Below are positions 1-8,711 of a stretch of DNA of 64,000 nucleotides, one piece after another (positions within the stretch are counted from its first letter, which is position 1; each line of letters opens with the position of its first letter). The translations under genes were made by a program, and so were the position numbers. The DNA lies in contig NZ_CP036401.1 of the NCBI RefSeq assembly GCF_004322755.1, positions 3,658,001 through 3,722,000 on the forward strand, in the 5' to 3' direction. This DNA comes from Pseudoduganella albidiflava (GTDB lineage Bacteria > Pseudomonadota > Gammaproteobacteria > Burkholderiales > Burkholderiaceae_D). The notes under the pieces are model-generated. The model ran no database searches, was not told where the DNA came from, and saw nothing but the letters and a program-made list of their open reading frames with translations.

Positions 1-2496
1 TCGCGCGCCGACACGCCGCCGGGCGGCATCGGCGCCACGCTGAACATCATGACGGCGCGCCCGCTCGACCTGGGCAACATGGCCAGCATCGGCGGCAAGG
101 TGGTCTACGACACGTCGAACGACAACCTGCCGCAGGAAGACGCGGCGAAGCGTTCGTACACGCCTGAAGTGTCGGGCATCTACAGCACCACCTGGGGCGA
201 CGGCAAGTTCGGCGTGTCGATCAGCGCCAGCTACCAGGAACGCAACCTGGGCGTGAACCAGGCGCAGATCACCAACGGCTGGAAGGGTCCGTACACCGCC
301 ACGCAGACCGGCGTGACGGGCGTGATCCCGCTGCCAGGCGCGCCCGGCTCGGAAAACATCACGAACCGCCCGGACGGCAGCGACGTGTATTCCGTGCCGC
401 AGAATATCTCGTACTTCATGCGCGGCTCGCAGCGCCAGCGTACCAACGGCCAGCTGACGTTCCAGTTCCGCCCGAACAAGGACCTGACCACCACGCTGGA
501 CTACACCTACTCGCTGAACAAGGTGCAGACCAAGTACCACGAGCTGTCGGCCTGGTTCAACCACGGTCCTTCCGTGTCCAGCTGGACCGATGGCCCCGTG
601 GCGTCGCCGATCTTCTACCAGGAGAACGTGACCAACCAGGACATCAGCATGAATGGCGGCGACTTCGCCACCAAGTCCGAGAACAAGTCGATCGGCTTCA
701 ATACGCAATGGCGCGCCACGCCGGACCTGCGCCTGACGTTCGATGCGCACCACTCCACCGCGGTCTCGCAGAAGGACAGCCCGTTCGGCTCGAACAACGA
801 CCTGGCCACCGTCAGCTTCAGCCGCGGCAATACGCGCGTGAACTTCGAGAACGAAATGCCGGTGCTGTCGATCGAAGGCGCCGACTTCAACCGCGCGCCG
901 ATGCAGGTGTCCGGTTCATGGTTCCAGGAAGGCTACCAGCGCATGGAGATCGACCAGGCCCAGGCCGGCGGCCGCCTGAAACTGTGGGACACCTCGGAAC
1001 TGAACTTCGGCCTGCAGCTGACCAACGTGAAGAACCGCTCGGCGTTCCAGCAGGTGCAGAGCGATTCGTGGGGCGGCGCCACCTCGCCGGCCGACTACCC
1101 GCAATCGATGTTCCGGCCTGATTCGCTGAGCCAGTACTTCGACAAGCTGGGCGGCCACGACAACCCGGCCCTGTTCCAGCAGATCCACCTGTTCGACTTC
1201 GCCGCGATGCGCCAGCGCGTATCGGATGCAACCGGCAAGCCGGCCCTGTACCTGCCAAGCCTGGCCAATCCCGACTACGACCGCCGCACCACGGAAAAGA
1301 GCCGCGCGCTGTACTTCCAGCTGAACACCGAGTGGGATACGGCGATGCCGATGCACACCGGCATCGGCGTGCGCTACGAAAAGACCGACGTGCTGTCGAC
1401 CGCACTGTCGCAGACCGTGTCCGGCGTGAACTGGGTGGCGCAGAACGAACTGCCGTTCGTCTTCTCCGGCAAGGACTTCACCAGCCTGACGGGCAAGTAC
1501 CACCACTTCCTGCCGAGCCTGGACTGGGACATGAACGTGCGTGACGACTTCAAGGTCCGGGCCAGCTATGGCTGGACGATCGGCCGGCCGCGCTACGACC
1601 AGATCCAGGGCGGCACGAACATCAGCCCGACCGGCAACATCAACTACGGCACCGGCACGCGCGGCAACCCTGCGCTGGAACCGGTCAAGTCGAAGAACCT
1701 GGACCTGTCGGCCGAGTGGTACTACTCGCCGCAGAGCACCGTCTCGCTGGGCCTGTTCCACAAGTCGCTGTCGAACTACGCGGGCCAGAGCGTGAACATG
1801 GAAACGTCGCCGAACGTGACGACGCCGGTGGGCGGCGCCTACTGGAACGCGGCGCTGGCGTCGGGCTGCATCAACACCGACACCACTTGCATCCGCAACT
1901 ACATCTTCCGCAACTTCAATGGCCAGGCGGGCGTGGTGCGCGGCGCGCCGAACGCGCTGGGCAACGAAACGGGCACGATCTCGGGGATCCCTGGCAATCC
2001 GGCGGTGCAGTACCAGATCACCTCCTTCGTCAACGAGAAGTCGGCCAACGTGAAGGGCGCGGAAGTCAACTGGCAGCACATGTTCGGCACCAGCGGCTTC
2101 GGCGTCCAGGCCAACTACACGTACGTGAAATCGAACCTGGCGTTCAACAACGCGGGCGCGGGCAACCAGTTCGCGCTGGTCGGCCTGTCCGACTCGGCCA
2201 ACGTGATCGGTATCTTCGAGAACGACAAGTGGTCGATCCGTGCCGCGTACAACTGGCGCGACGAGTTCCTGTCCGCGGTCACCGACCAGGCAGGTTCGAA
2301 TCCGCAGTACGTGGAACCGTATGGCCAGGTCGACCTGTCGATCGGCTACAACCTGACCAAGAACCTGACCCTGCAGTTCGAAGGCATCAACCTGAACGAC
2401 GAAACGCAGCGCGTGCACGGCCGTACCAAGGACATGGTGCTGACGGTCACGCAGGGCGGTCCGCGCTACATGCTGGGCGCACGCTACAAGTTCTGA
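1..2496 (+). CDS. TonB-dependent receptor, carbohydrate type (5' end outside window)
   Basis: The reading frame is already open at base 1 and runs to a TGA at 2494-2496, giving 831 visible residues, so the signal peptide and most of the plug lie upstream. The first residues (SRADTPPGGIGATLNI) match the end of the plug domain of large outer-membrane receptors. The rest is rich in aromatic, alternating strands of a 22-strand barrel, and the protein ends in an aromatic Phe (GARYKF), as barrel proteins recognised by BAM do. The inserted segments and the 'EKSANVKGAEV' region resemble the Xanthomonas/Caulobacter-type receptors for oligosaccharides. It is inferred to import a sugar oligomer using TonB energy. 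The ligand cannot be read from sequence; hemicellulose enzymes elsewhere in the window make a xylo-oligosaccharide possible. The ATG at 49 is internal and not the true start. Confidence 0.9.
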   Translation, partial: SRADTPPGGIGATLNIMTARPLDLGNMASIGGKVVYDTSNDNLPQEDAAKRSYTPEVSGIYSTTWGDGKFGVSISASYQERNLGVNQAQITNGWKGPYTATQTGVTGVIPLPGAPGSENITNRPDGSDVYSVPQNISYFMRGSQRQRTNGQLTFQFRPNKDLTTTLDYTYSLNKVQTKYHELSAWFNHGPSVSSWTDGPVASPIFYQENVTNQDISMNGGDFATKSENKSIGFNTQWRATPDLRLTFDAHHSTAVSQKDSPFGSNNDLATVSFSRGNTRVNFENEMPVLSIEGADFNRAPMQVSGSWFQEGYQRMEIDQAQAGGRLKLWDTSELNFGLQLTNVKNRSAFQQVQSDSWGGATSPADYPQSMFRPDSLSQYFDKLGGHDNPALFQQIHLFDFAAMRQRVSDATGKPALYLPSLANPDYDRRTTEKSRALYFQLNTEWDTAMPMHTGIGVRYEKTDVLSTALSQTVSGVNWVAQNELPFVFSGKDFTSLTGKYHHFLPSLDWDMNVRDDFKVRASYGWTIGRPRYDQIQGGTNISPTGNINYGTGTRGNPALEPVKSKNLDLSAEWYYSPQSTVSLGLFHKSLSNYAGQSVNMETSPNVTTPVGGAYWNAALASGCINTDTTCIRNYIFRNFNGQAGVVRGAPNALGNETGTISGIPGNPAVQYQITSFVNEKSANVKGAEVNWQHMFGTSGFGVQANYTYVKSNLAFNNAGAGNQFALVGLSDSANVIGIFENDKWSIRAAYNWRDEFLSAVTDQAGSNPQYVEPYGQVDLSIGYNLTKNLTLQFEGINLNDETQRVHGRTKDMVLTVTQGGPRYMLGARYKF

Positions 2497-2508
2497 TCCA
2501 CCGCGATC

Positions 2509-2572
2509 GCGGGGCGCCGGAACCGGCGTCCCGCGTTACCGGACAAGGCTGCCCTCGGGCGGCCTTTTTTTT
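2509..2572 (+). terminator. Intrinsic terminator after the TonB receptor
   Basis: Two hairpins follow the stop codon. The first (2509-2520 with 2523-2534) is a 12-bp GC stem with one G-T pair. The second (AGGCTGCC at 2546-2553 pairing with GGCGGCCT at 2558-2565, tetraloop CTCG) runs straight into a T tract at 2565-2572. The second is a textbook Rho-independent terminator for the upstream receptor gene. Confidence 0.85.
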
Positions 2573-2739
2573 GGGCGCTGTTCGCGTTAACTAGGGCAAG
2601 CCCGCCGATTGCTAGCCGAACGCACCGTCGCCGCGCATCAGGCCGATCCGTGCCACTCACCTGGTGTGAATCAAGGTCCTGGCCAATGACTGGAGTGCCA
2701 CCCGTTGCTACGTGTCCTGCCCGGTTCGCGAGACAGGGG

Positions 2740-3384
2740 TTACCTGAAGACGCCGCTCCCGAAACGGCCATACAGGAACGCCAGCTGAGAACACAGAAGA
2801 ATCAGCCCGCCATTGGTCCATGCAAATGCCGCCAGCCGGGCAGTCGTCAACGGCAAGGGCGGCGGACGGACCAGGAAGGCGCCGAGCCTGCCGAACAGCC
2901 AGCTGGCCAGGACCAGGATGCCCGCGGCAATGGCAAAGTCGAACCAGCCGGACCACGCGAAGGGCATGCAAGGGCAGTGCACGACAGAGCTCATATAAGA
3001 ATTGAGCAGCACATACGCCGGAATCAGGAGTGCCGCGAGCGCGCCGGGTAACAGCAGCAGCAAGGCGCGAAGCCGATAGGCTGCGATCTGCCATGCCAGG
3101 AAGGCGGTTTGCATGGTCACGACGATCAGCCAGTCGGCGAGGGCAACCGGCCGTATCGCCAGGCCGAGCAAGGCTCCTGACACATCCGCCCCATAGATCA
3201 GCTTGCTGACAACCTCGTACGTCCGGCCTGCCCCGAGCAAACCGACCGGCACGCCAACCATCACGGCGGCAAAGGAAACCAGACAGGCTTTTTGATGCCT
3301 GAATCCCTCTTCGGAATCGCTGTCCGGGTCGCCATGCCATGTGCGACGAAGCCAGCCGGCGAAACGCGAACGAGCGGGCGTCAT
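2740..3384 (-). CDS. Hypothetical multi-pass membrane protein
   Basis: This 214-residue protein has a basic, polar N-terminus (about 35 residues) followed by five hydrophobic segments long enough to span the membrane, near residues 35-55, 80-102, 105-128, 150-168 and 185-207. A short Cys-Pro-Cys stretch (VHCPCMP) lies between the third and fourth. I do not recognise a family. It stands alone, with no close gene on its strand. A second long minus-strand frame (2708-3340) overlaps it but is Arg/Gly-rich and lacks membrane segments, so the frame chosen here is the better candidate. The function is unknown; the inner-membrane location is inferred from hydrophobicity. Confidence 0.6.
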   Translation of the reverse strand: MTPARSRFAGWLRRTWHGDPDSDSEEGFRHQKACLVSFAAVMVGVPVGLLGAGRTYEVVSKLIYGADVSGALLGLAIRPVALADWLIVVTMQTAFLAWQIAAYRLRALLLLLPGALAALLIPAYVLLNSYMSSVVHCPCMPFAWSGWFDFAIAAGILVLASWLFGRLGAFLVRPPPLPLTTARLAAFAWTNGGLILLCSQLAFLYGRFGSGVFR

Positions 3385-3685
3385 CGGGCTATCCTGACTG
3401 GAGCGAAAACCGGGCCGGGCAAGGCAAATGTCATCGAAGGCATGAATTCGGAAGCAACACTGGCCCGGATTCTACAAGATGATTCCCGCAGGAAATCTCT
3501 CCAATACTCACGGAATCGCCGGCCCCGCTTGCTCCCGAAGCCCCTTGCCGCGAGCTCGCCAGGCAAAAGTGTTCATCGCCGCAAGGGCCAAGCCGCTATT
3601 AAAGTAATACTTATCAGAAATTTAATGTACAATCTTGCGGCGTAGCGCATGTTCCGTGCGAATTCGTCAACGCCAGAAAGACCCC
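3385..3685. other. Intergenic region with a possible promoter for the GGDEF gene
   Basis: This stretch separates the divergent membrane-protein and GGDEF genes. Its right part (about 3595-3640) is AT-rich against the GC-rich background and contains TACAAT at 3628-3633, a good -10 hexamer. No convincing -35 lies 17 bp upstream. The resulting leader would be about 45 nt to the GTG at 3686. No ORF or other structured element was seen. Confidence 0.35.
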
Positions 3686-4873
<1,188 letters not shown>

Positions 4874-4892
4874 GGGGCACCAGGGACTGGCT

Positions 4893-5020
4893 CAATTGCC
4901 GCTAAACCAAGCTTTTCCCGAGACATTGAAGGCGCATACATTCACCCCAACGGCGAAGGGCTGGGGTCAGACCCCGCGGGTCTGACCCCGGAGTTTGCAC
5001 TTGGGGTGGATTTATTTCGC
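4893..5020 (+). repeat. Dispersed palindromic repeat, copy A
   Basis: The core is an inverted repeat, GGGGTCAGACCC ... GGGTCTGACCCC, at 4963-4989. It is flanked on the left by a conserved arm (ATTCACCCCAACGGCGAAGG, 4940-4959) and on the right by GTTTGCACTTGGGGTGG. A distal left end, CAATTGCCGCT near 4894, also recurs in other copies. Related copies lie near 7910, 33865/35193 (split), 45655, 47242 (split) and 52550. This copy sits just after the GGDEF stop codon. The core could fold into a hairpin but has no T tract. Confidence 0.85.
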
Positions 5021-5116
5021 TCCTCGGAGACTGCCCCCTGCTGCTGCCCCCTGCGACGCTGGCGTTCTTTCGACATCTGATTTCGCTCGACATCCGGCAT
5101 CGCTTCCAAGGCAGCC

Positions 5117-6058
5117 TCACCTGCCAGCGCCCACCTCGCGCGGCGGGATGGCGCCGCGGTGCGCGAGCTTGGCGGCGGCGACACGGTTGGCGAGGGCGGC
5201 CGCGGCGGCGGGCGCTTCGCCGCGCAGCACGGCGGCGAGATAGGCGCCGTTCCACGCGTCGCCGGCGCCGGTGGTGTCCACTACGCTGGCGCGAACCGCC
5301 GGCACCACGGTGCGCTGCCCGCGCAGCCACACCTCACAGCCCTCTTCGCCGTGCTTGACCACCGCATGTTCCACCAGTTCGTGGGGCGCGCCGGGCAGGA
5401 TGGCGGCATCGGCCGGCAGGCTCGGGAGCAGGATATCGACGAAGGGCAGCAGCTCCGCGCAGGCGGCGCGGGCGGCCGCCTCGTCACCCCACAAGCGCGG
5501 GCGGTAATTCGGGTCGTAAGCGACCAGCACGCCGTGCTCGCGCGCGCAGCGGGCCGCGGCCAGCGTGGCGGCGCGCGCGCCCGGGGAGATGGCCTGGGTG
5601 ATCCCGGACAGCAGGATGCAGCGGGCGGACGCGATGAATGCCGCATCGATATCGGCCGCCGACAGCTGCGCGGCGGCGCTGCCCGCGCGGCGGTACGTGA
5701 ACGACCGTTCGCCGCGCGCATCGAGCGAGATGAAATACACGCCGTTCTCGCCAGGCACCAGCGGCGCATGGCCGATGTCGATGCCCTCCCCTTGCCAGGC
5801 CGCGCGCAGGCCGCTACCGAACGGATCGTCGCCGACGCGGCTGACGAACGCCGTGCGCGCGCCCTGCCGGGAAGCGGCCACCAGCGCGTTAAGGACATCG
5901 CCGCCATATGCCTTGCTGAAGCGCTCGGCGCTGGCCAGCGGTTCGGTGGCGTTGAACTCGACCATGCACTCGCCCAGGCCGACGAGATCGAAGGCGCGTG
6001 CGGAATCGGAGTCTGGAAGGGGGGCGGCAAGGCGGCTTGCGGGGGTCGGCGTCGTCAT
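5117..6058 (-). CDS. kdgK: PfkB-family sugar kinase, probable 2-keto-3-deoxygluconate kinase
   Basis: This 313-residue ribokinase-like protein has LVGLGECMVEFN at residues 25-36, a GGDVLNALVAASRQGARTA segment typical of KDG kinases, and the PfkB signature DTTGAGDAWNGAYLAA near the C-terminus (Asp as catalytic base, GAGD anion hole). It is expected to phosphorylate 2-keto-3-deoxygluconate to KDPG, feeding the Entner-Doudoroff aldolase, in the cytoplasm. The identification rests on the resemblance of the N-terminal half to KdgK; another ketose or nucleoside substrate is possible. The gene stands alone. Its start codon is preceded by a tandem repeat rather than a recognisable ribosome-binding site, so translation initiation is unusual or the true start lies elsewhere. 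Confidence 0.82.
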   Translation of the reverse strand: MTTPTPASRLAAPLPDSDSARAFDLVGLGECMVEFNATEPLASAERFSKAYGGDVLNALVAASRQGARTAFVSRVGDDPFGSGLRAAWQGEGIDIGHAPLVPGENGVYFISLDARGERSFTYRRAGSAAAQLSAADIDAAFIASARCILLSGITQAISPGARAATLAAARCAREHGVLVAYDPNYRPRLWGDEAAARAACAELLPFVDILLPSLPADAAILPGAPHELVEHAVVKHGEEGCEVWLRGQRTVVPAVRASVVDTTGAGDAWNGAYLAAVLRGEAPAAAAALANRVAAAKLAHRGAIPPREVGAGR

Positions 6059-6100
6059 CGGTTGGCGTGGGTTGGCGTGGGGTTGGCGTGGCTTGGCACG
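6059..6100. repeat. Tandem 10-bp repeat abutting the kdgK start codon
   Basis: GTTGGCGTGG occurs at 6061-6070, 6071-6080 and 6082-6091, followed by a degenerate fourth copy (CTTGGCACG). It occupies exactly the place where the kdgK ribosome-binding site and leader should be (kdgK reads leftward from 6058). Confidence 0.8.
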
Positions 6101-6267
6101 AGATAAAAATTGCCGGTAAAGCTATCACCTTCCCGCATCCGTGCATAGCTTTTTGCTGCGGCGCGGCAGCCCGGCCGTGCGCCGGTGGCTTGCACGGTCG
6201 GGTATAAATGTTGGCGCTGGGCCGCGCAATGGACGCGGCCGCGCTTTCATTGCCAGGGAGACGAACG

Positions 6268-7872
6268 ATGAATCTAGCGAATCTGGGGATCGGCAAGCGG
6301 CTCGCCGCCGGTTTCGGCATCGTCTGCATCATGCTGCTCGCGATGGTCCAGCTGTCGAACGCCATGCTGGCCCGGGTCAACAACGGCACCCACGAGATCG
6401 TCAACAACCGCATGCCGAGGATCGACGCCACGGGGCGCATGCAGGCCGAGATCAACGATATTGCGATTGCCTTGCGCAACATGATCCTGATCGCGGACCC
6501 GGCGGACCGGCAGCGCCAGCGGGAGGAAGTGATGGCGTCGCGGCAGGCCATCGACGCGATCCTGCGCGAACTCGACGCCACACTGCAGAATCCGAGGGGG
6601 CGCGAACTGCTGCAGCAGATGCGCGCCGGGACCGAGCGCTACGTGGCCGCCCAGGACACGCTGCTCGGCCATATCGGGAGCGGCGCCGAAGACGTGGCGC
6701 GGGAGATGCTCGGGACCCGGATGCGCCCGCTGCTGGTGGACTTGAAGGCCGTCGTCAGCGAACAGGCCGCGCTGCAGAAGCAGCTCAGCGAGACGGCCGC
6801 CAGGGAAGCTGCGGAAACCTATGCCAGCACCCGCAACCTGATGTGGGGCCTGGGCATCGGCGCCGTCATGCTGGCCGCCCTCGTCGCCTGGTGGATCACG
6901 CGCTCGATCACCCGCCCGGTCGCGCAAGCGCTCGACGTGGCCAATACCGTGGCGGCCGGCGACCTCACCAGCCGCATCGACGCTGCGACCCAGGATGAAA
7001 TGGGCGAGCTGCTGCGCGCGCTGCGCCGCATGAACGAAAGCCTGGCCGCCACCGTGACGACGGTGCGGCGCGGCACCGACATCATCGCCACCGCGGCGGC
7101 GGAAGTGGCGACGGGCAGCCAGGACCTGTCGGCGCGCACCGAACAGCAGGCCAGCTCGCTGGAAGAAACCGCGTCGTCGATGGAGCAGCTGGCGTCGACG
7201 GTGAAGCAGAACGCCGACAACGCGCGGCAGGCCAACACGCTGGCCGCCGCCGCGTCGGCCGTGGCGGCGCGCGGCGGCGACGTGATTGCCCGCGTGGTCG
7301 GCACGATGGACGACATCCGCGCCTCGGCCAGCCAGATCGGCGACATCACCAGCGTCATCGACGGCATCGCCTTCCAGACCAATATCCTGGCCCTCAACGC
7401 CGCGGTGGAAGCGGCCCGCGCCGGCGAACAGGGGCGCGGCTTCGCCGTGGTCGCCTCCGAAGTGCGGACGCTGGCGCAGCGCTCGGCCGCCGCGGCCAGG
7501 GAAATCAAGGAGCTGATCGGCGCATCGACCGACAAGGTCGCGGCCGGCACGCAGCTGGTCGGCGAAGCCGGCGCGACGATGCAGGAAATCGTCGACAGCG
7601 TGCAGCGGGTCACCGACATCATGGCCGAGATCTCATCGGCCAGCAGCGAGCAGTCGGCCGGCATCGAGCAGATCAACCGCGCCGTGGTGGAGATGGATGC
7701 CGTGACCCAGCAGAATGCCGCGCTGGTCGAACAGGCCGCCGCCGCGTCGGAGTCGATGAAGGACGAGGCGGCGCGGCTGGCGCAGGCCGTGGCGGTGTTC
7801 AGGGTGGCGGATGATGGAGCGCACGGGGTGGCCGGTGGCCGGCGGGACGGGCAGCGGTTGCTGGCGGGTTAG
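6268..7872 (+). CDS. Methyl-accepting chemotaxis protein
   Basis: The chemoreceptor has 534 residues. It has TM1 (about residues 10-30), a periplasmic four-helix-bundle sensor of about 155 residues (MCP-like 4HB), TM2 (about 192-212), a HAMP linker ([13 protein letters not shown]) and a long cytoplasmic coiled coil. The signalling tip carries the hairpin motif [33 protein letters not shown] (in two pieces around residues 364-395) that contacts CheW and Che[19 protein letters not shown] upstream fits a methylation region. The start at 6268 is supported by AGGGAGA 6-12 nt upstream; an in-frame ATG at 6208 has no such site. The ligand is unknown. There is no C-terminal CheR-binding pentapeptide. 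The gene is monocistronic. Confidence 0.92.
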   Translation: MNLANLGIGKRLAAGFGIVCIMLLAMVQLSNAMLARVNNGTHEIVNNRMPRIDATGRMQAEINDIAIALRNMILIADPADRQRQREEVMASRQAIDAILRELDATLQNPRGRELLQQMRAGTERYVAAQDTLLGHIGSGAEDVAREMLGTRMRPLLVDLKAVVSEQAALQKQLSETAAREAAETYASTRNLMWGLGIGAVMLAALVAWWITRSITRPVAQALDVANTVAAGDLTSRIDAATQDEMGELLRALRRMNESLAATVTTVRRGTDIIATAAAEVATGSQDLSARTEQQASSLEETASSMEQLASTVKQNADNARQANTLAAAASAVAARGGDVIARVVGTMDDIRASASQIGDITSVIDGIAFQTNILALNAAVEAARAGEQGRGFAVVASEVRTLAQRSAAAAREIKELIGASTDKVAAGTQLVGEAGATMQEIVDSVQRVTDIMAEISSASSEQSAGIEQINRAVVEMDAVTQQNAALVEQAAAASESMKDEAARLAQAVAVFRVADDGAHGVAGGRRDGQRLLAG

Positions 7873-7907
7873 TGGGGGGAGCTGGTGGCGGAGTTTGTAT
7901 AGGCCCT

Positions 7908-7990
7908 ACCCCAAGTGCAAATTCCGGGGTCAGACCCGGCGGGTCTGACCCCAGCCCTTCGCTGTTGAGGTGAATACAAACGCTTCCATT
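7908..7990 (-). repeat. Dispersed palindromic repeat, copy B
   Basis: This copy is in the opposite orientation to copy A. The arm ACCCCAAGTGCAAATTCC precedes the core (GGGGTCAGACCC / GGGTCTGACCCC at 7925-7952), followed by AGCCCTTCGCTGTTGAGGTG and a diverged end. It fills the gap between the convergent chemoreceptor and MarR genes. Confidence 0.85.
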
Positions 7991-8009
7991 ATGCCGGGTG
8001 CGGGAGCCC

Positions 8010-8663
8010 CTACGCGAACGTCTGCCAGTTCCGCTGGGCGGCGGTGGCGTCGGCGGGTTCGTGTTCGGCGCAGTCGATGCGCAGGAAGGCGATCGGCAGC
8101 GGGGCGCCGACCAGGGCGCAGTGATGGGGGGCGGCGGCGCCGGGGAACTTGTTCGGTTCGAAATGCCGGCACGACAGGCAGGCGCGCAGTTCGGGGAAGC
8201 GTTCGGTCTTCTGCAGTTCGGCGATGGTCTTGAACAGGCCCGTCAGCAAGGCGACCTGCAGCGCGTGCGGCAGCGCCGAGACGGCGTCGTCGGCGAAGCC
8301 CAGCGCGCCTTCCAGCCGCTCGGCAAGCCGTTCGCCTTCCGGCGTCAGCAGGAGCGCCGTGGCGCGGCCATCGTCCGCGGCGCGGGTCTTGCGCACATAG
8401 CCTTTCGCCACCAGGGCGGCCACCGAATCGCTGGCGCTGGGGGTGGAAATGGACAGTTGCTGGGCCAGCCAGGAAAGGCGCATGCCGCGGGCGCGGCGGT
8501 GCAGCAGCTGCACGATGTCGGCCTGCGCGGGATTGAGCTGTTCCGCGGTGGACGCGGCCCACATGCCGGCGCGCAGCACGCTGGCGAGCCGGGCGATCGC
8601 GGTCACGATGCGCGCCGACAGGTCAGGCGTCGCATCCCACGGGGTTTCAGGCGAAATATCCAT
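8010..8663 (-). CDS. MarR-family regulator with a cysteine-rich C-terminal tail
   Basis: The protein has 217 residues. Residues 20-145 match a MarR winged helix (LNPAQADIVQLLHRRA, LSWLAQQLSISTPSASDSVAAL as recognition region, DDGRATALLLTPEG as wing). An extra C-terminal tail contains C162-x2-C165, H180-H181-C182 and C198-x2-H201 around conserved Phe/Pro residues, which is unusual for MarR proteins and looks like a metal or Fe-S site. The gene is expected to act as a ligand- or redox-responsive repressor. A strong sigma-70 promoter (TTGACA-17-TATTCT) ends 6 nt before the ATG, so the mRNA is probably leaderless. The regulon is unknown; the downstream gene on its left is convergent. Confidence 0.85.
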   Translation of the reverse strand: MDISPETPWDATPDLSARIVTAIARLASVLRAGMWAASTAEQLNPAQADIVQLLHRRARGMRLSWLAQQLSISTPSASDSVAALVAKGYVRKTRAADDGRATALLLTPEGERLAERLEGALGFADDAVSALPHALQVALLTGLFKTIAELQKTERFPELRACLSCRHFEPNKFPGAAAPHHCALVGAPLPIAFLRIDCAEHEPADATAAQRNWQTFA

Positions 8664-8669
8664 GCCCGC

Positions 8670-8706
8670 AGAATAGCCAGGCCGGAGGCAATTGTCAAGG
8701 AGTCCT
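8670..8706 (-). promoter_or_regulatory. Sigma-70 promoter of the MarR gene, leaderless
   Basis: On the minus strand the -35 is TTGACA (8693-8698), the spacer is exactly 17 bp (8676-8692) and the -10 is TATTCT (8670-8675). Only 6 nt separate the -10 from the ATG, so transcription should begin at or beside the start codon. AGGAGTCCT (8698-8706), a near palindrome, overlaps the upstream edge of the -35 and could be an operator. Confidence 0.72.
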
Positions 8707-8711
8707 AATCG

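Noticed and set aside
916..2418. Minus-strand ORF of 500 codons opposite the TonB receptor
   Set aside because: Shadow of a barrel-protein gene; no domain motifs and no ribosome-binding site.
2708..3340. Alternative minus-strand ORF overlapping the small membrane protein
   Set aside because: Arg/Gly-rich with no hydrophobic segments, whereas the overlapping frame encodes five regular membrane helices.
6100..6267. Sigma-28 flagellar promoter for the chemoreceptor (GCCGGTAA near 6109)
   Set aside because: No TAAA -35 lies 15 bp upstream, so the match is partial and unconvincing.
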